NCBI GenBank assembly: GCA_015183035.1
Contig: JACZZP010000008.1
Span: forward strand, 868,001-932,000
Source of the DNA: Meloidogyne chitwoodi
Lineage: Eukaryota > Nematoda > Chromadorea > Rhabditida > Meloidogynidae
Length of the DNA: 64,000 nucleotides
Reading direction: 5' to 3'
Shown: positions 23,329 through 44,754 of the stretch, in pieces
Layout of the letters: every line of letters starts with the position of its first letter
Position numbering within the stretch: the stretch's first letter is position 1
Made by a program: the position numbers and the translations under genes
The notes under the pieces: model-generated
The model's database searches: none
What the model was told of the DNA's origin: nothing
Seen by the model: the letters and a program-made list of their open reading frames with translations, nothing else

Positions 23329-25397
23329 CTATTCAACAAGAGAAAGCTGAGCGAATCCAGTTAATGAACGCTCATCAGGAATTTCATTTGTCGCAACACC
23401 AGAATTTAATGCAAAAGTAATCGTTCTTCTTTCTACCCTATTTTGAGCCGCATCAATAAGTTTTTGCAAATTGGCAGCGACAACAACCAAATCATGACCA
23501 TCAATTAATTCCGCTGTTACAAGTTCATGGGCAATGCTTAGAGATTTTTAAAAAATTAAATATTTATAAATATACCCATCCACAGTGTCAGTACTTGGCG
23601 AATAGTCAAATTTGATGTCATTTAATTCCCTTTGCTGATTACGTACACGAAGAACCTAAAAATTTAATTAAAATTTTAATAAAAATAAAAATCTTACAAG
23701 ATTTAATGTTTTTGGAACACTTGCTCCTTCAGAAATTCCTGGTCGCTCTGCACTTTGACTTGGTCGAAGGGTAGCATTATCATTTTCACCAGAAGATCCA
23801 TCAGAATCTTCATTTTCTGGAGTATCATATTCAAACTCCCAATTGCCATCTTTGTCCTTTTTTAATTTTCCACTTTGAACTTTTTTTGGTAATGTAGGAA
23901 GAATTGGAGCAGCACCAATATTTTCAATAAGTGAATGGACTAACCAATTCCTATCTTTGGATTTTTTGCAGAAGGAATATTTAAGTAATTCAGAAGCTGT
24001 TGGTCTTTTTGTCGGATCTTTTTGAAGACAATCCTTTATCATAGTCCGAAAGCTTTTTCCATAACTTAAAAATAAATATGTACACAATAATATTAAATTA
24101 CGTAGACTATCCAAAAGATAAATTTAATTTAAAATTTTTATAAAATCCTACGTATAATTTTAAAAATAAATTACGCTTTGTACTGGTCTTTACGTTCTGC
24201 GTTTGTTTCCAATGATGGAGGATCATTTTGAAGTGTAAGCATAAGAACCTTCATAGGAGGATAACGATGGTATGGAGCTGTACCTGTGGCAAGCTCAATA
24301 CAAAGAATTCCAAAACTCCAAATATCTGCCTTGAAATCATAGCCTAAAATAAAATTTATTTTTAATAAATTTTATCTTCTAACCTGCTACTTGCTCCATT
24401 ACTTCTGGTGCCATCCAACAAGGTGTTCCAACAAACGTATGACGAACTTTCTAAAAGAATTTTAAAAAAATTTTGAGTATAAAAAACAAAATACCTGTCT
24501 TGACAAATCTCCACCGCTAGCAGCCAACCATCCAGAAACACCAAAATCAGCAATTTGAATAGTTCCATCACTGGCCAACAAAATATTACCTAAAAATGCT
24601 TTTACTCAAAAATTTATTTTTAAAATTAAATTTTTACCTGCTTTTATGTCTCGATGAATTTGTCCAGAATTATGAAAATATTCAAGTCCTCTAAGCACTT
24701 CTTTGAGCACTGTGGCAATTGTAGCTTCATCCAAAACTCCATAAGCAGCGTTGTCTTTACCCATAGCCTTTAAGTTAAAACAATTAAGTAAGAACAATTC
24801 AAAAAACATTAAACCTTAATTTTTCTTTTCAAAATATCTAACATAGACCCACAACTGAGAAGGCGCATAACTACCCAAAGTTCCTCACCAACAACCTTAA
24901 ATTAGCAAAATAAAAATAAATTTTAAAAACTAACAAATGAAGTATAATAATTGACAACATTTGGATGTGAACATAAAGACATTGCTTGAATTTCATGCGA
25001 AAGTTCATCAACAGATGTTTGACATTTTTCAAGGTTAATACATTTTATGGCACAAAGTTCATTTTTGGGTTTACAGAGCGCCTTAGAAAATTGTTAAAAT
25101 AACTGAAAAACGTTTTTAAAAAAACCGACCCTTTTAAACCAAAGCATGGAAATGTTTTACCAATTCTTATTTTAAAAAGAAAATTTTTGGAAAAGAATCA
25201 AATTCCCCGCAATTCAAATTAGTGAAGCTAAAAATATTAACAAACTAACTCTATAGACAGTCGCAGTTGCTCCAACACCTATTGCATCTTGTAGCACATA
25301 ATCCTTCAAAATGTGTAATATAAAAGAAAAAAAATGAAGCTTTTACATCCTTTGTACCAGGCCAATGCGCTCCCACATGTTGAGAATCAACGGCCAT
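23329..25397 (-). CDS. gck-3: GCK-3, SPAK/OSR1-type Ste20 serine/threonine kinase
   Basis: The start at 25397 gives [20 protein letters not shown]. The kinase domain follows: [13 protein letters not shown] (glycine loop), [18 protein letters not shown] (catalytic Lys), [46 protein letters not shown] (T-loop of the SPAK/OSR1 class), [19 protein letters not shown] and [20 protein letters not shown]. After a linker with [17 protein letters not shown] comes the conserved C-terminal domain ([40 protein letters not shown]) that docks RFxV motifs in WNK kinases and cation-chloride cotransporters. In C. elegans this kinase controls chloride transport and osmotic responses. About ten exons, stop at 23329, intact. 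Confidence 0.94.
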
Positions 25398-25968
25398 TTT
25401 AGAAAAATTGTAACTGAAAAAACAATTTAAGAAAATTATATTTAAATATATTATTTTAAAAAATCTATAAAAAATATGTTTTGTATTTTAAACAATTTTA
25501 TGTTTAAAATAAATAAAAGAAAAACATTTTATGCAAAATTATGTAAATAAGTTAAATAGTATTTATATTTAGAATAATTTTAATTGAAAAAGTTGGCAAA
25601 GGTAGATTATAATGATGATATATTTATTTTAAAAATATAATGCAGTTGTTTAAAATATATAAAAAAGGGGAATCTGATAAAAATTATCTCTTCACGCATT
25701 AATTTATTTCAAACCTTTTTTTAAGGTATTAAATTAAAAATATAAATTCTTTTTTTAAATGTTCATATTCTCTTATAATCACATTTTTTAATGAAAATAA
25801 GAAGATGATAGGAATCTTAGAAAATATATAAATATATTTATAAGTCTGAAAGGAAATTATATAAATTAAAAAAATTGAATGGAATTTGATTTCTCAATAA
25901 AAATAATTTTTCAAGTCTTTTTAATAAAAAAATAAAATAAGTCATGCACCCATGTCAATTAAGTTGTT
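25398..25968. other. Intergenic, no gene seen
   Basis: Very AT-rich spacer between gck-3 and snx-6, both on the minus strand. It should carry the gck-3 promoter. I see no further structure. Confidence 0.4.
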
Positions 25969-28439
25969 TTAAACGGTAGGAGTTGAAGCACTCTTTTCTT
26001 CTGTTGTAGTAGATTTAAGCGATCGAAGTGCAGATTGAAGAAGAGAAATTTTAGCCTAAAAAATATATTTTAAATTTATCTAAATAAATTAATTTAAAAA
26101 CTAACATTTGACTGTTTAATTTCAAGATCAGCCAAATCCGCTAAATTCTTTTTGAATGCAGAAATTCGAGTTTTCTTAAGCTCCAATAATTCAGTTTTTG
26201 CCAATTTACTAATATCCTCAAATTTTTTACAAGCTTCTTCTTGTTCTTTCTCTGCTTTTTGAATGTCACGATTTCTTGCGCGGCATCTCTCTAAATTTTT
26301 GTTAGCAGCTTCATAATTGGCCAAACAACGGCGTCGACGATAGAGAAGATCCTATATATTTTATTTTATAAAAAATTATTTTTAAATCGGAAAACTCTTA
26401 GAAAAATAAAACATTTAAAATGCATGTGAATTAGTAAGACGAACCATTTTAAAAAAGAAAAATTAGGAAAAAGGAGAAAATATAAAAAATGTTTTAAAAA
26501 AATTCTCTAACCATCGCTGCCTGAGATTCACGCACAAAATAGCGAAAAGTATCCGCCTCCTTTAATTCTTCATCCGTTCCAACGCGAGACTCTGCTTTCT
26601 TCATTTTTTCAAATAATTCGGTGGTTCTGACGATAAAACGACCAAATTCCTTTTCACCTCCAGCCCCCTCCAATTGTCCAAATCTCTCCAATCCATGTGC
26701 AATTCTTGTGTACGAATCAGCAACATCTGTACTATTTATAAAATGTTTATTTATAGACTAAATATTAATAAAAAAATATTTTTAATTGGTAAATGAAACT
26801 AAAAATCATTTGCGTAGACTGCTAAAAAATTTTTTTCTCAGTAATATACAACAATTTCTATTTTCCAATAATTTACAAAAACCATTTTTCCCTTCATTTA
26901 TACTGAAATAGAAAAAAGAAAAAAAGATGATTGAACGGAAGAAAAATGGAACATAAGAGTTAGTTATTGATTACTCCTACATATGTAGCTAAATAGTTTC
27001 TCCCAAAAAGAAATAGACGCGCAAAAAAAATGATAAATTAGTAAAATATTCTATAATTAGAAAAGTAATATTTTTTATAAAACAGGGCCTATTTAAAATA
27101 ATTTAAAAAAAACGTACTTTGTCTAAGACGACAAACTTTATCGGATCTAATCATTGCTTCTTTAATATGCGTAGAGTATTCGATCATATAATTTTTTTCG
27201 CATTCAAAAAAATCATCAACGTCCTTCTATAATAAAATAAATATTTTTAATTTTAAAAAAAGTAAAGAACTCTACCTCAGTATAGAAAATAAACATTCAC
27301 AAAGGGAGGTTCCCCAGGTGTCCATGGGAATTCGGGATGAAACTTTGGAGAGAGATAGAGTATACCCTACTTTTATTGTGAAACTTTCACCATTTTTGCT
27401 CCTGACATCTGGGGACCCTCTCTTTGTCAGGACTATTTTTAAAAGTAAGTTTAGTAAAAGTAAATAGAGATATCCAAATAGAAAAAATATTTTAGAATTA
27501 TTTTCAAACTCCCTAAAAATTATTATTAATGTAAGTCATTACCTGCCCCGAAAGTAACACTTCATCTGCGGTTTGAGTAAAACGTTTGAAAAACGAACCG
27601 AATACTTCTTTTTTGTTTCTACCACGTACAGAAAGCTTTAAAATATTTACAAATTAAATTTGAAAAATTTACAAAAAAATTACATCACTTTCATATTCTA
27701 AAAATATTCTAAAATTAGAGTCCTTGCGAAAAACTGGATGCGCCGCCAATCGACAAAGAAAAAATTCATGCATTGCAACTGTCTTCTTAAATAGTGCCAA
27801 ATATTCCCTTTCAAAATTAAAAAAATAATAATTAAAAAAAATCTGATTAAACTGCTCAAGTTCCTGTTTCATCTTAGAGAATTCATCTTTAGTCATTGTC
27901 GCCTCATTTTCTCCAAGTTTTTGAAGTTTTTCACGGGAAGAATCAAAATCAGGTCTTGGAGGAGCTGGTGGGATCTTAATTTTAAATAATAAAATAAAAT
28001 ACTTAAAAATATACAATAAATCCAGCATAATCTTCACAATCTTCCAAACAAGTGTGCAGCCAAATAAATTCATCATGCTCTCTAACAACAGAAATTTCAG
28101 ATTTTGAGAATTCAGGGAACGTTGTTTTTGTATGAACAGTATATTTAACTTTGTTACGCTCAGAAAGAGCATCAGAAATATCAACTTGCAATTCACCATC
28201 CAATGCAGAACTGTCGCCATTTGTAATTTCCTTAAGAATATAAAATAGTCCACAGATAAAGGGAATCATTAAAAAATTCAATCGCCACTTTTATGTTCAA
28301 AACTGCATTAAAGTTTTAATACCTGCTTATCTCCATTTGTTTCATACGTATCATTAGAAATTATATCAGAAAATATCTCCTGTTGTCCATTTATATCATC
28401 ATCCACGCTTAAAGGGTCAATGTCTTCTTCCGATAACAT
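25969..28439 (-). CDS. snx-6: Sorting nexin SNX-6 (SNX5/6/32 group, PX-BAR)
   Basis: The start at 28439 gives [20 protein letters not shown]. The PX-like part reads [60 protein letters not shown] and [20 protein letters not shown], then [20 protein letters not shown] and [19 protein letters not shown], all typical of SNX5/6. The C-terminal BAR region is helical and charged ([40 protein letters not shown]). These nexins pair with SNX1/2 on endosomes in retrograde sorting. There are about nine exons. One intron (27234-27542) contains a 127-bp inverted-repeat element. The gene lies 151 bp after the small membrane-protein gene on the same strand. Confidence 0.92.
27300..27426. mobile_element. 127-bp MITE in an intron of snx-6
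   Basis: The ends CAAAGGGAGGTTCCCCAGGT and, on the other strand, CAAAGAGAGGGTCCCCAGAT are inverted repeats over about 23 bp. TCA flanks both sides (27297-27299 and 27427-27429), compatible with a 3-bp target duplication of PIF/Harbinger type, which is weak evidence on its own. The core is more GC-rich than the intron around it. Confidence 0.65.
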
Positions 28440-28590
28440 ACTTTTTTAAAAATCAAAACTAATTTAAAATCAAATTTAAACAATATAAAACAGATATTAA
28501 CAATAGTAAGAAATAAATAAAATTATTAAATATTTATCAAAAACACAATTAAGATACAGGTAATTTCCTATAACATCATTCTATATTATC

Positions 28591-29125
28591 TTAAACATTC
28601 GGATTGAGTTTGCAGCGATAACGAGCCGGAACAACCCATTCGTAAATTTTTGGGATTATAAAGAACATTGAAGCCGAAACAATTAAACGATTAGCCATAA
28701 TATAAAGAGTGATCCGAGGAAACTTATTTAGTACTGGAAAGAGTTTTGTCTCAAAATAAGGATTGCGAACATCCTTTTAATATAAGAATAAAATTTTAAA
28801 AACAAATAACAAACCATTTTATAATATATTTTGTAAGCAATCTCCCTATCTCGAGCATTCATTAGCCAAAAAGATCGGGGCATGTTATTAATCATATCCC
28901 ATTTTTTTTCAGCGCAAAGACGGTTAAGTTCGAGAAGATCATTCTTATCCAATTTCTTTGCATTATTTCCTCTGAAATTTTGTTATTAAATTATTTTATT
29001 CAAAGTAACCCAAATTGTTGACATATCGCCGGATAAACTTTGTTAGGTAAAATTGGCTCGGAATACTCAGAGCGAGTATTGTCAAAATAAGAACGAACCG
29101 AAGAGAAAGAAAATGGAATTTTCAT
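28591..29125 (-). CDS. Small putative membrane protein, possibly mitochondrial
   Basis: Three exons encode about 150 residues. The start at 29125 gives MKIPFSFSSVRSYFDNTRSE, which could be an organelle-targeting start. The middle exon reads LDKNDLLELNRLCAEKKWDM, IN and NMPRSFWLMNARDREIAYKI, a highly charged and probably conserved block. The last exon has a hydrophobic span (RITLYIMANRLIVSASMFFI) and ends RYRCKLNPNV. I do not recognise the family; a small inner mitochondrial membrane subunit is a guess. It lies 151 bp upstream of snx-6 on the same strand and is divergent from sel-10, so it may head an operon with snx-6. Confidence 0.7.
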
Positions 29126-29559
29126 ATTTTAGAATACTGAAAAAAATTTTAATTTAAAATCAACAATGTAAAATAATTTCTACTCCATTGACGCACGCGC
29201 GAAAATTAGCCTTACATATGCCATCATTTGAATTCGCGGTCATCTTATTCTTGTTCTATGTTATTTCTCTTCGAGTGACTGGTTGAAGAAGAAGATAATT
29301 GGTCACCAGCGGGAATAATTGTAAAATGGTAAATAATGAAATGTTTAATGAATGTATTTTTTCTAATCTGATAAAATTATTTAACAGAAACTTGGTGCCT
29401 AAGGAAATTTCATTCTATTTTTTCAAATTAATTTTACTTAATATGGCCCTATAATTGATGAGTGAAAATATTTTTAAATTGAATGCGGCACAAAAAAATC
29501 AAAGGGTTTTCATTTTTATTTTCCATTTTAATTTATATTTTAAGAAGCGAAGAATACAA
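29126..29559. other. Divergent promoter region
   Basis: Spacer between the small membrane-protein gene (minus) and sel-10 (plus). It must hold promoters for both. A more GC-rich patch lies at about 29185-29310. No gene is seen. Confidence 0.4.
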
Positions 29560-31925
29560 ATGATTGCTGACTCAAAAAAAAAATTTGTTGATTTCGAGAG
29601 GTATACTTTTTGTTCTAAACATTTTTAGATAACCTTTATTTAGAACTAAAAATTATTTATTATCAAATAATTCTATCAGGCAGGATACTAAATCTATTAC
29701 AGAATGGTTGTCTTTATTTGAGGTAGGCAAAATATTAAAACAAAAATTTGAGAAATTTAAGAATATGTCGGAATCTTTTCAACTTGAAGCGCTTAATTCT
29801 TTAATTCCAAGTTGTAAACAGTATCAAATTAGGCACCTTCACAATTTGATTACTCCATACTTTCAAATTGACTTTATTAAATCACTTCCCAAAGAGGTAA
29901 ATTTTCATTAATAATCAGAATAATAATAATATTTTTAGAAATATTTATTGAACATTTTTATTTCAGCTTTCATTCAAAATTCTCAACTATCTTTCTCCTA
30001 AAGACTTAGTGCTTGCTGCTACCATTTCCCATACATGGCGTAATCTTGCCGAAGATCATATTCTTTGGATGAAAAAATGTCTTCAATATAATATTAAAGA
30101 GATTTTCCCTCCAAAGTATTATTTGAATTTTTTATTTTTTTAACTTATTAACAGTCTTGCTCGGAGGGAAAGTTGGGCATTATTTTCTGCTGATCTAATC
30201 GATTCTCCACAAGAATCACCATATTATTATGATGGAGATTTATCTTGTTCCTCAAAAATCACTTTACCTTTTTACAAATCATCGTTTCAATCGCCTTCGT
30301 CCTTTTTAAATCTTTCAAAATTAAATTTACCAAGTTGTTTGGAACGGTCAAAATGGAAGGCAATTTATTTAAGAAATCAGCATATTTCAAATAATTGGCG
30401 TTTTTGTCGTCCAAATGCAATTTGCCACTTAAGAGGACATGATGAGCATGTAAAAATTAGTTAAATTTACAAATATTTAATTTGTTAGGTTATAACTTGT
30501 TTAAAATTGAGAGGGGATCGTCTTGTTACTGGTTCGGATGATTGTACTTTGCGTGTTTGGGTTGTAGGAACTGGAGAGGTAAATATTTTGATATCAAATT
30601 TTAAATAAATTTATATTTTTAGTGTACTCAAGTGTTAACTGGACATACTGGAGGTGTTTGGGCACTTCAACTCTCTGAAGATGGCAAAATTGCTATAAGT
30701 GGTTCAACTGATAGAACTGGTTTTTAATTAAATATTTTTAACATTTTTTTAATTAGTTCGAGTCTGGAATGTTGAAACTGGAGTTCTTATGCGTTGTTTA
30801 AATGGTCATTCCAGTACTGTTAGATGCATGTCTTTATGTGGAAATATGTAATTATATTTTTTAATTTTTATTAAAAAATGTTTCATTTATGTATTTTTTA
30901 CAATTTTTAGTCTGGTAACAGGCTCTCGTGATTGTACTATTAGAATGTGGAACATTGACGAAGGCCGTTGCATTCGTCCATTTATTGGTCATTTAGCAGC
31001 AGTTAGATGTGTTAAATTTGCTGGTTCTTCAATTATTTCTGGTGGATATGACCATAAAATACATATTTGGAATGCTGATACAGGAATTTTAGAACATATT
31101 TTAGAAGGACATACACATCGAGTTTACTCTTTACATGTATTAATTTTTTTTATTTTTTATTAAAAAATTATTTTTTAGTTTGTCAAAGAACGTAATTTAG
31201 TTATTTCTGGATCTCTTGATACGACAATTAGAGTTTGGAATGTAAAAACAGGAGAATGCCTGTAAGTAAATAATCAAATTATTTATTATTAAGTATTAAT
31301 TTAGTCAAACACTTGTTGGTCATCAATCATTAACTTCTGGAATGAAATTGCGTGGTAATAAACTTATTTCAGCAAATGCTGATTCTACAATTAAGGTATT
31401 ATATGATTATTACTTACATTAATACCTCTCAAAATAATTTAAATATATTTTAGGTTTGGAATATTTTGGATGGAACATGTATTCATACACTTGCTGGGCC
31501 AAATAAACATGCTTCAGCTGTGACAGGATTTAGATTTCTTGAGAATGGAATGATTGCTACAAGTGGAGATGATGGAACAGTAAAATTATGGGATATTGAA
31601 GAGGGTGAGAAAATGAAAATTTTAAAAAAATTTAAGAAAAAATGCTAAAATTTTTGAAAAAGCTTTTTAATGAAAAGTCATTTTGGGAAAATATTATTTT
31701 TATTTTTCAGGAAGTTTTATTTGTGATTTAATCAAATTGCCTTCAAGTGGTGCTGGAGGATGTGTTTGGAGGTAATATATATTTTTACATTAAATCCTTA
31801 AAAGTTATTAATAAACTGTTAGAATGAAAGCAACGCCTACAATGCTTGTTTGTGCAGTTGGGTCAAGAAATGGGACAGAGGACACAAAATTGGTACTTAT
31901 GGATTTTGACGGACCATATCCTTAA
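29560..31925 (+). CDS. sel-10: SEL-10/FBXW7, F-box and WD40 substrate receptor of SCF ubiquitin ligase
   Basis: FBXW7-type receptors bring phosphorylated proteins such as Notch and cyclin E to the SCF ubiquitin ligase. The start at 29560 gives [14 protein letters not shown]; the first intron runs to about 29678. A dimerisation-like helix precedes the F-box, [20 protein letters not shown] followed by [20 protein letters not shown]. After a linker ([19 protein letters not shown]) about eight WD40 blades follow, for example [104 protein letters not shown] and [11 protein letters not shown]. The phosphate-binding Arg residues in the blade-end motifs are present. The stop is at 31923-31925. There are about eleven short exons. 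Confidence 0.95.
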
Positions 31926-32154
31926 ATATTGTTTAAAATATACTTTTATTAATTAAATCGGGTTAAGGTAAAATTTATGAAAAATGAAATTAAAGTACTT
32001 TATAGAATATTAATATTCAATTTCATTATTTTAAAAATTCCTTAATCGGGTTAATTCCTTTTATAATTTGTTTCTACTCACATCTAAATAATTATGTATA
32101 TTAAATTTTTACATTATTAAAAATCTATTATATTCTTTTTTATTTACTTTAATA

Positions 32155-33529
32155 TTAATGATCTTCAATTGGAGGAACTGCCTCTAACCAAACAGAACGC
32201 TTCAAAAAAAATTAAATATCTTTTCTTTTTTTTTGTATTTTTACCTTGCTAAGATAGCACTCACAAGCAACAGGCACTTCTAAATATTCAAATCCCCATC
32301 TCTCACATTCTAATGTTCCATAGTTGAACATCACATGTAAAATATTTTTAATTATTTGATATTTTAAAATTCATTTTTTTACTTTAAAACTGAGCATTTT
32401 TGGGCGACATTTTCCTTGGGCTTATATAGGTAAAATAATTAATTCAGATATATTTATTTAAAAATTTTACCTGAACCAGACATTCTATCATAAATACATT
32501 CTTTCTCGTTTCGGCCACAAACCACAGAATTTACAAATAATGGAAAACAATTTCTTATTACAAAAAAAATAATAATAAAGAATTTCTAGACAAAAAACCT
32601 GTTTAATAGAAAAATTCCTTGACATGCAGTACATAATTTTTCATTTCCTTTTGACTCTTCAAATCCATGTTCAGTACAATTTCCAACAGGAAGAAAACTT
32701 TCTTTTATTAAAAATTATAAAAATAAAATTATTATTATTATTAAGACCTAAAATGCATCCCTTTCGTTTCTTTTGTCTAATTTTAGTTATTTCCTCTATC
32801 TCTAACAATTCCTCTTCTGGAGAATCATTCAAAGGCCACCAATCCAATTCGTTAATATCATTAATTGCTTGTTCCAATTTGTTCTTAATTTCTTGACATC
32901 GACCATCACATTTTTTAAATTTTATCAGTTCATCCTCTAAATATTGTGGATCATCGTTTTGATACATTTTTGAAGTAATTCCTTCATCTTTGTTTTTAAT
33001 TAAATTTGGAAGAAGTGAGGGAAAATTTCGAGCTGCTTCAATTGGTGAATTAGCAGTAAATTGTTGATTTCGACCACCAATTGCTTCTAAACGATTATAT
33101 TTTTGAGCTTCACTGAGACGTTTGCATGATTTTGATGATTGATAGGATTTCCTTTAATAAATAATTTTTAAATATTTAAGTAATTTAATCCTAATTTTAA
33201 AATTCTTAAAAATCCAAATTAAAAAAAGTAAAATTTTAATGCTTATTTCTTGACCTAGTATTCTTTCCGCTAGGCTCACCACTTGCTCTTTTGTCTAACT
33301 GTGAAAGTCCTTCTTTCCTATTATTTGTTTCAATCTCAGTAAAGTTTGAGAACCCAATTAATTGTACAAACAATGCTTGTTGAAAACTGGCTAAAGATTA
33401 TTTTTATTAAAATATTATCATTTTTTAAAATTAAATATTTTAAATACCAGAAAACGTTTGAATCGGTTGGTTAAAATTCAATGCCGAATCTAGTTTTATT
33501 AAATAAAGAAACAATTCATAAATTAACAT
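32155..33529 (-). CDS. Secreted cysteine-rich precursor, cystine-knot-like C terminus
   Basis: The start at 33529 gives MLIYELFLYLIKLDSALNFN, a plausible signal peptide. A pro-region follows with basic sites that could be cleaved (LDKRAS, RQKKRKG). The mature-like part is Cys-rich: GNCTEHGFEESKGNEKLCTA, CQGIFLLNRNCFPLFVNSVV, CGRNEKECIYDRMSGSAQGK, CRPKML, LECERWGFEYLEVPVACECY. The spacing and the VPVACEC end resemble cystine-knot cytokines (IL-17 or neurotrophin-like), a weak analogy only. It ends AVPPIEDH. The intron after SFK (about 32340-32390) has a GT donor, but no AG acceptor lies where the frame needs it. The true structure is therefore uncertain: non-canonical splicing, base error or a different exon. 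The gene is convergent with sel-10. Confidence 0.65.
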
Positions 33530-34198
33530 ATTAAAGTACATTCAACTTGAAAGAATAAATCAGTTTTTTATTCTAGAATTAAAAATGAAAACAGGAAGTG
33601 ACTGAAAGCAAATAAAGGTGGACTTCAAAAAATGTTTACATTTGAGATAGAAAACTAAAAATAATTATTAATTTAATCGAGAATAAATTCAGGACTAGAT
33701 TTTTTTTCGCCCTATAAACAAGAAATTTTAATTGAGACAATTCTTTTTAAATTTAAGACATAAAAACCTAAAATATTTTTTTAATTAAAAAAAAATTTAA
33801 ACAAATTATTTAATATTTTTTTATTTAAAACAAATTTAAGTATAAATTTAAATACATTTTTTAAGTAAGCAAATCATTAATAAAATTGGATGAAAAACAT
33901 ATATTTAAATAATTGGTAAGGAATGAGCAAGCAAAATGCAAAAAAAAAATAAACAAATTTTTAAATATATATACTAAGCGAGATAATTAATATTTTTGAA
34001 ATTATATTATTAAATTCTAAAATTAGTGAGACAAAAAAAAGGCGGATGTCGATGAATGTGTAAAAGGACCCGAAAAATTGTTAGGAAAAAATAAAAATGT
34101 TTCATAAATTGATTAAATAAAGAATTCGATGATTTTTGGACAAAAAATATTATTTTAAATAATCTGTTTCCAAAAATACAAACAAAGACAAATTATTT
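33530..34198. other. Intergenic, no gene seen
   Basis: AT-rich spacer between the pak-1 3' end and the secreted-protein start, both minus strand. Nothing beyond low-complexity A/T runs. Confidence 0.4.
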
Positions 34199-36679
<2,481 letters not shown>

Positions 36680-37797
36680 TGAGAATTAGTCGAATAATAT
36701 ATACAGATCAAGGAGCTATGAATCAGACCAGAAGATTTTTGTAAAGAATGCAAAGAATGAAAATGGCCGTGAAAAAGATAGCGTAATGGCCGGAAAAATG
36801 TTAAACCTATTATTATTGTGAGTTAGTCATTTGTAATGAAATGAAGGTACACAATGAAGGTAAAGGGAAAAAATGGACAAGAAAAAATTGGTGATGGGAA
36901 TTTAAGTGCTTGGGTGGAAGATGGGCGAGAATTAAGGGTGGCCATGTTGTAAGTAAACTACTTTTTGTTGAAAGTAGAGAATGTATGGAGTATGGAATGT
37001 AGGGGAATTACTTCAAAGCAAAAAGAGGTAGAAGGGTGGAAATTATCACGTCGTTCAACAATAGCTGAGGAATTTGATCGATTAGGATCGCAAAAGAAAG
37101 AAAGCTAGGGTGAAATGTATGTATATGATTGGAAATTGTGGACGAAGTGGACAGCCTCTCAACTATGGAACTTCAATGAAATTAAATTTTCTAAAAGCTG
37201 TAACATAAAGGATGACTAGCTAAAATTTTAAACGGCTCCGCAGTATATTAAAATCCTTATACTCACATAAAAGCCCTAGATATCATTTAAATAGCAGATC
37301 GAATCATAGATCAATCCTATATAGATCGATGACAAAAGATCAACACTAAAAATTTTAAATATATATACATATAAAAACGATATTCTGCAATTAAAAAAAT
37401 TGGAGCAAAATGAAAGATAAATTGACATTTTATCAAATCTTAAAAAGTCAAAAAATTTAAATAAACAAATCATTTTTCAATTTTAGTATGGTAGCCACAA
37501 AATATTTCGATATTTTTGGAAGAAACTCGTAGTGAGATGAGCCAGTACTGAGACGGCGGTACTGAGGTGGTGGTACTAAAATGGCCCGTCAATTTTATTA
37601 TGAAAGAGAGTGGAAATAGAAAAAAGAAAATAATGAGAGTGAATGATGAATAAACTTTTTCTTTTTGCGAGACAGTCCTCAGAATTCACATTTGACCTCC
37701 ATTAACCTTACAAAATCATGTTCTAATTTTAAAATTTCCCGATAAACTAGTTTAATGTTTAAGGTTTTTTCATTTTAAGGTCTTTTATTTGTAACTT
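36680..37797. other. Divergent intergenic region of pak-1 and the RNA polymerase II gene
   Basis: 1.1 kb between two divergent genes, so it holds both promoters. Somewhat more G-rich than average at 36780-37200. GTACTGAGACGGCGGTACTG near 37540 is a short direct repeat of GGTACTGAG/GGTACTAAA words. No gene is seen. Confidence 0.4.
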
Positions 37798-44512
<6,715 letters not shown>

Positions 44513-44754
44513 TGAAGGAAATGACGTTTATTTGATGAGTATTATAATAGGAATGGAATTTTTAAGCAAGAATATTTTAATTTTTTGGTTATATAACCTC
44601 TTTACATTTAATTTTGATCTACGTATTTGTAGAATATGTTTCGTCTTTTTAATAAATGTTTATTTTTTTCTTTAATTTTTTCTATAATGAAATTTATTAT
44701 CATTCCAATTCATAAAATTTTTATATTATAAGTTTTTTTATTACCTTAAGTGAA

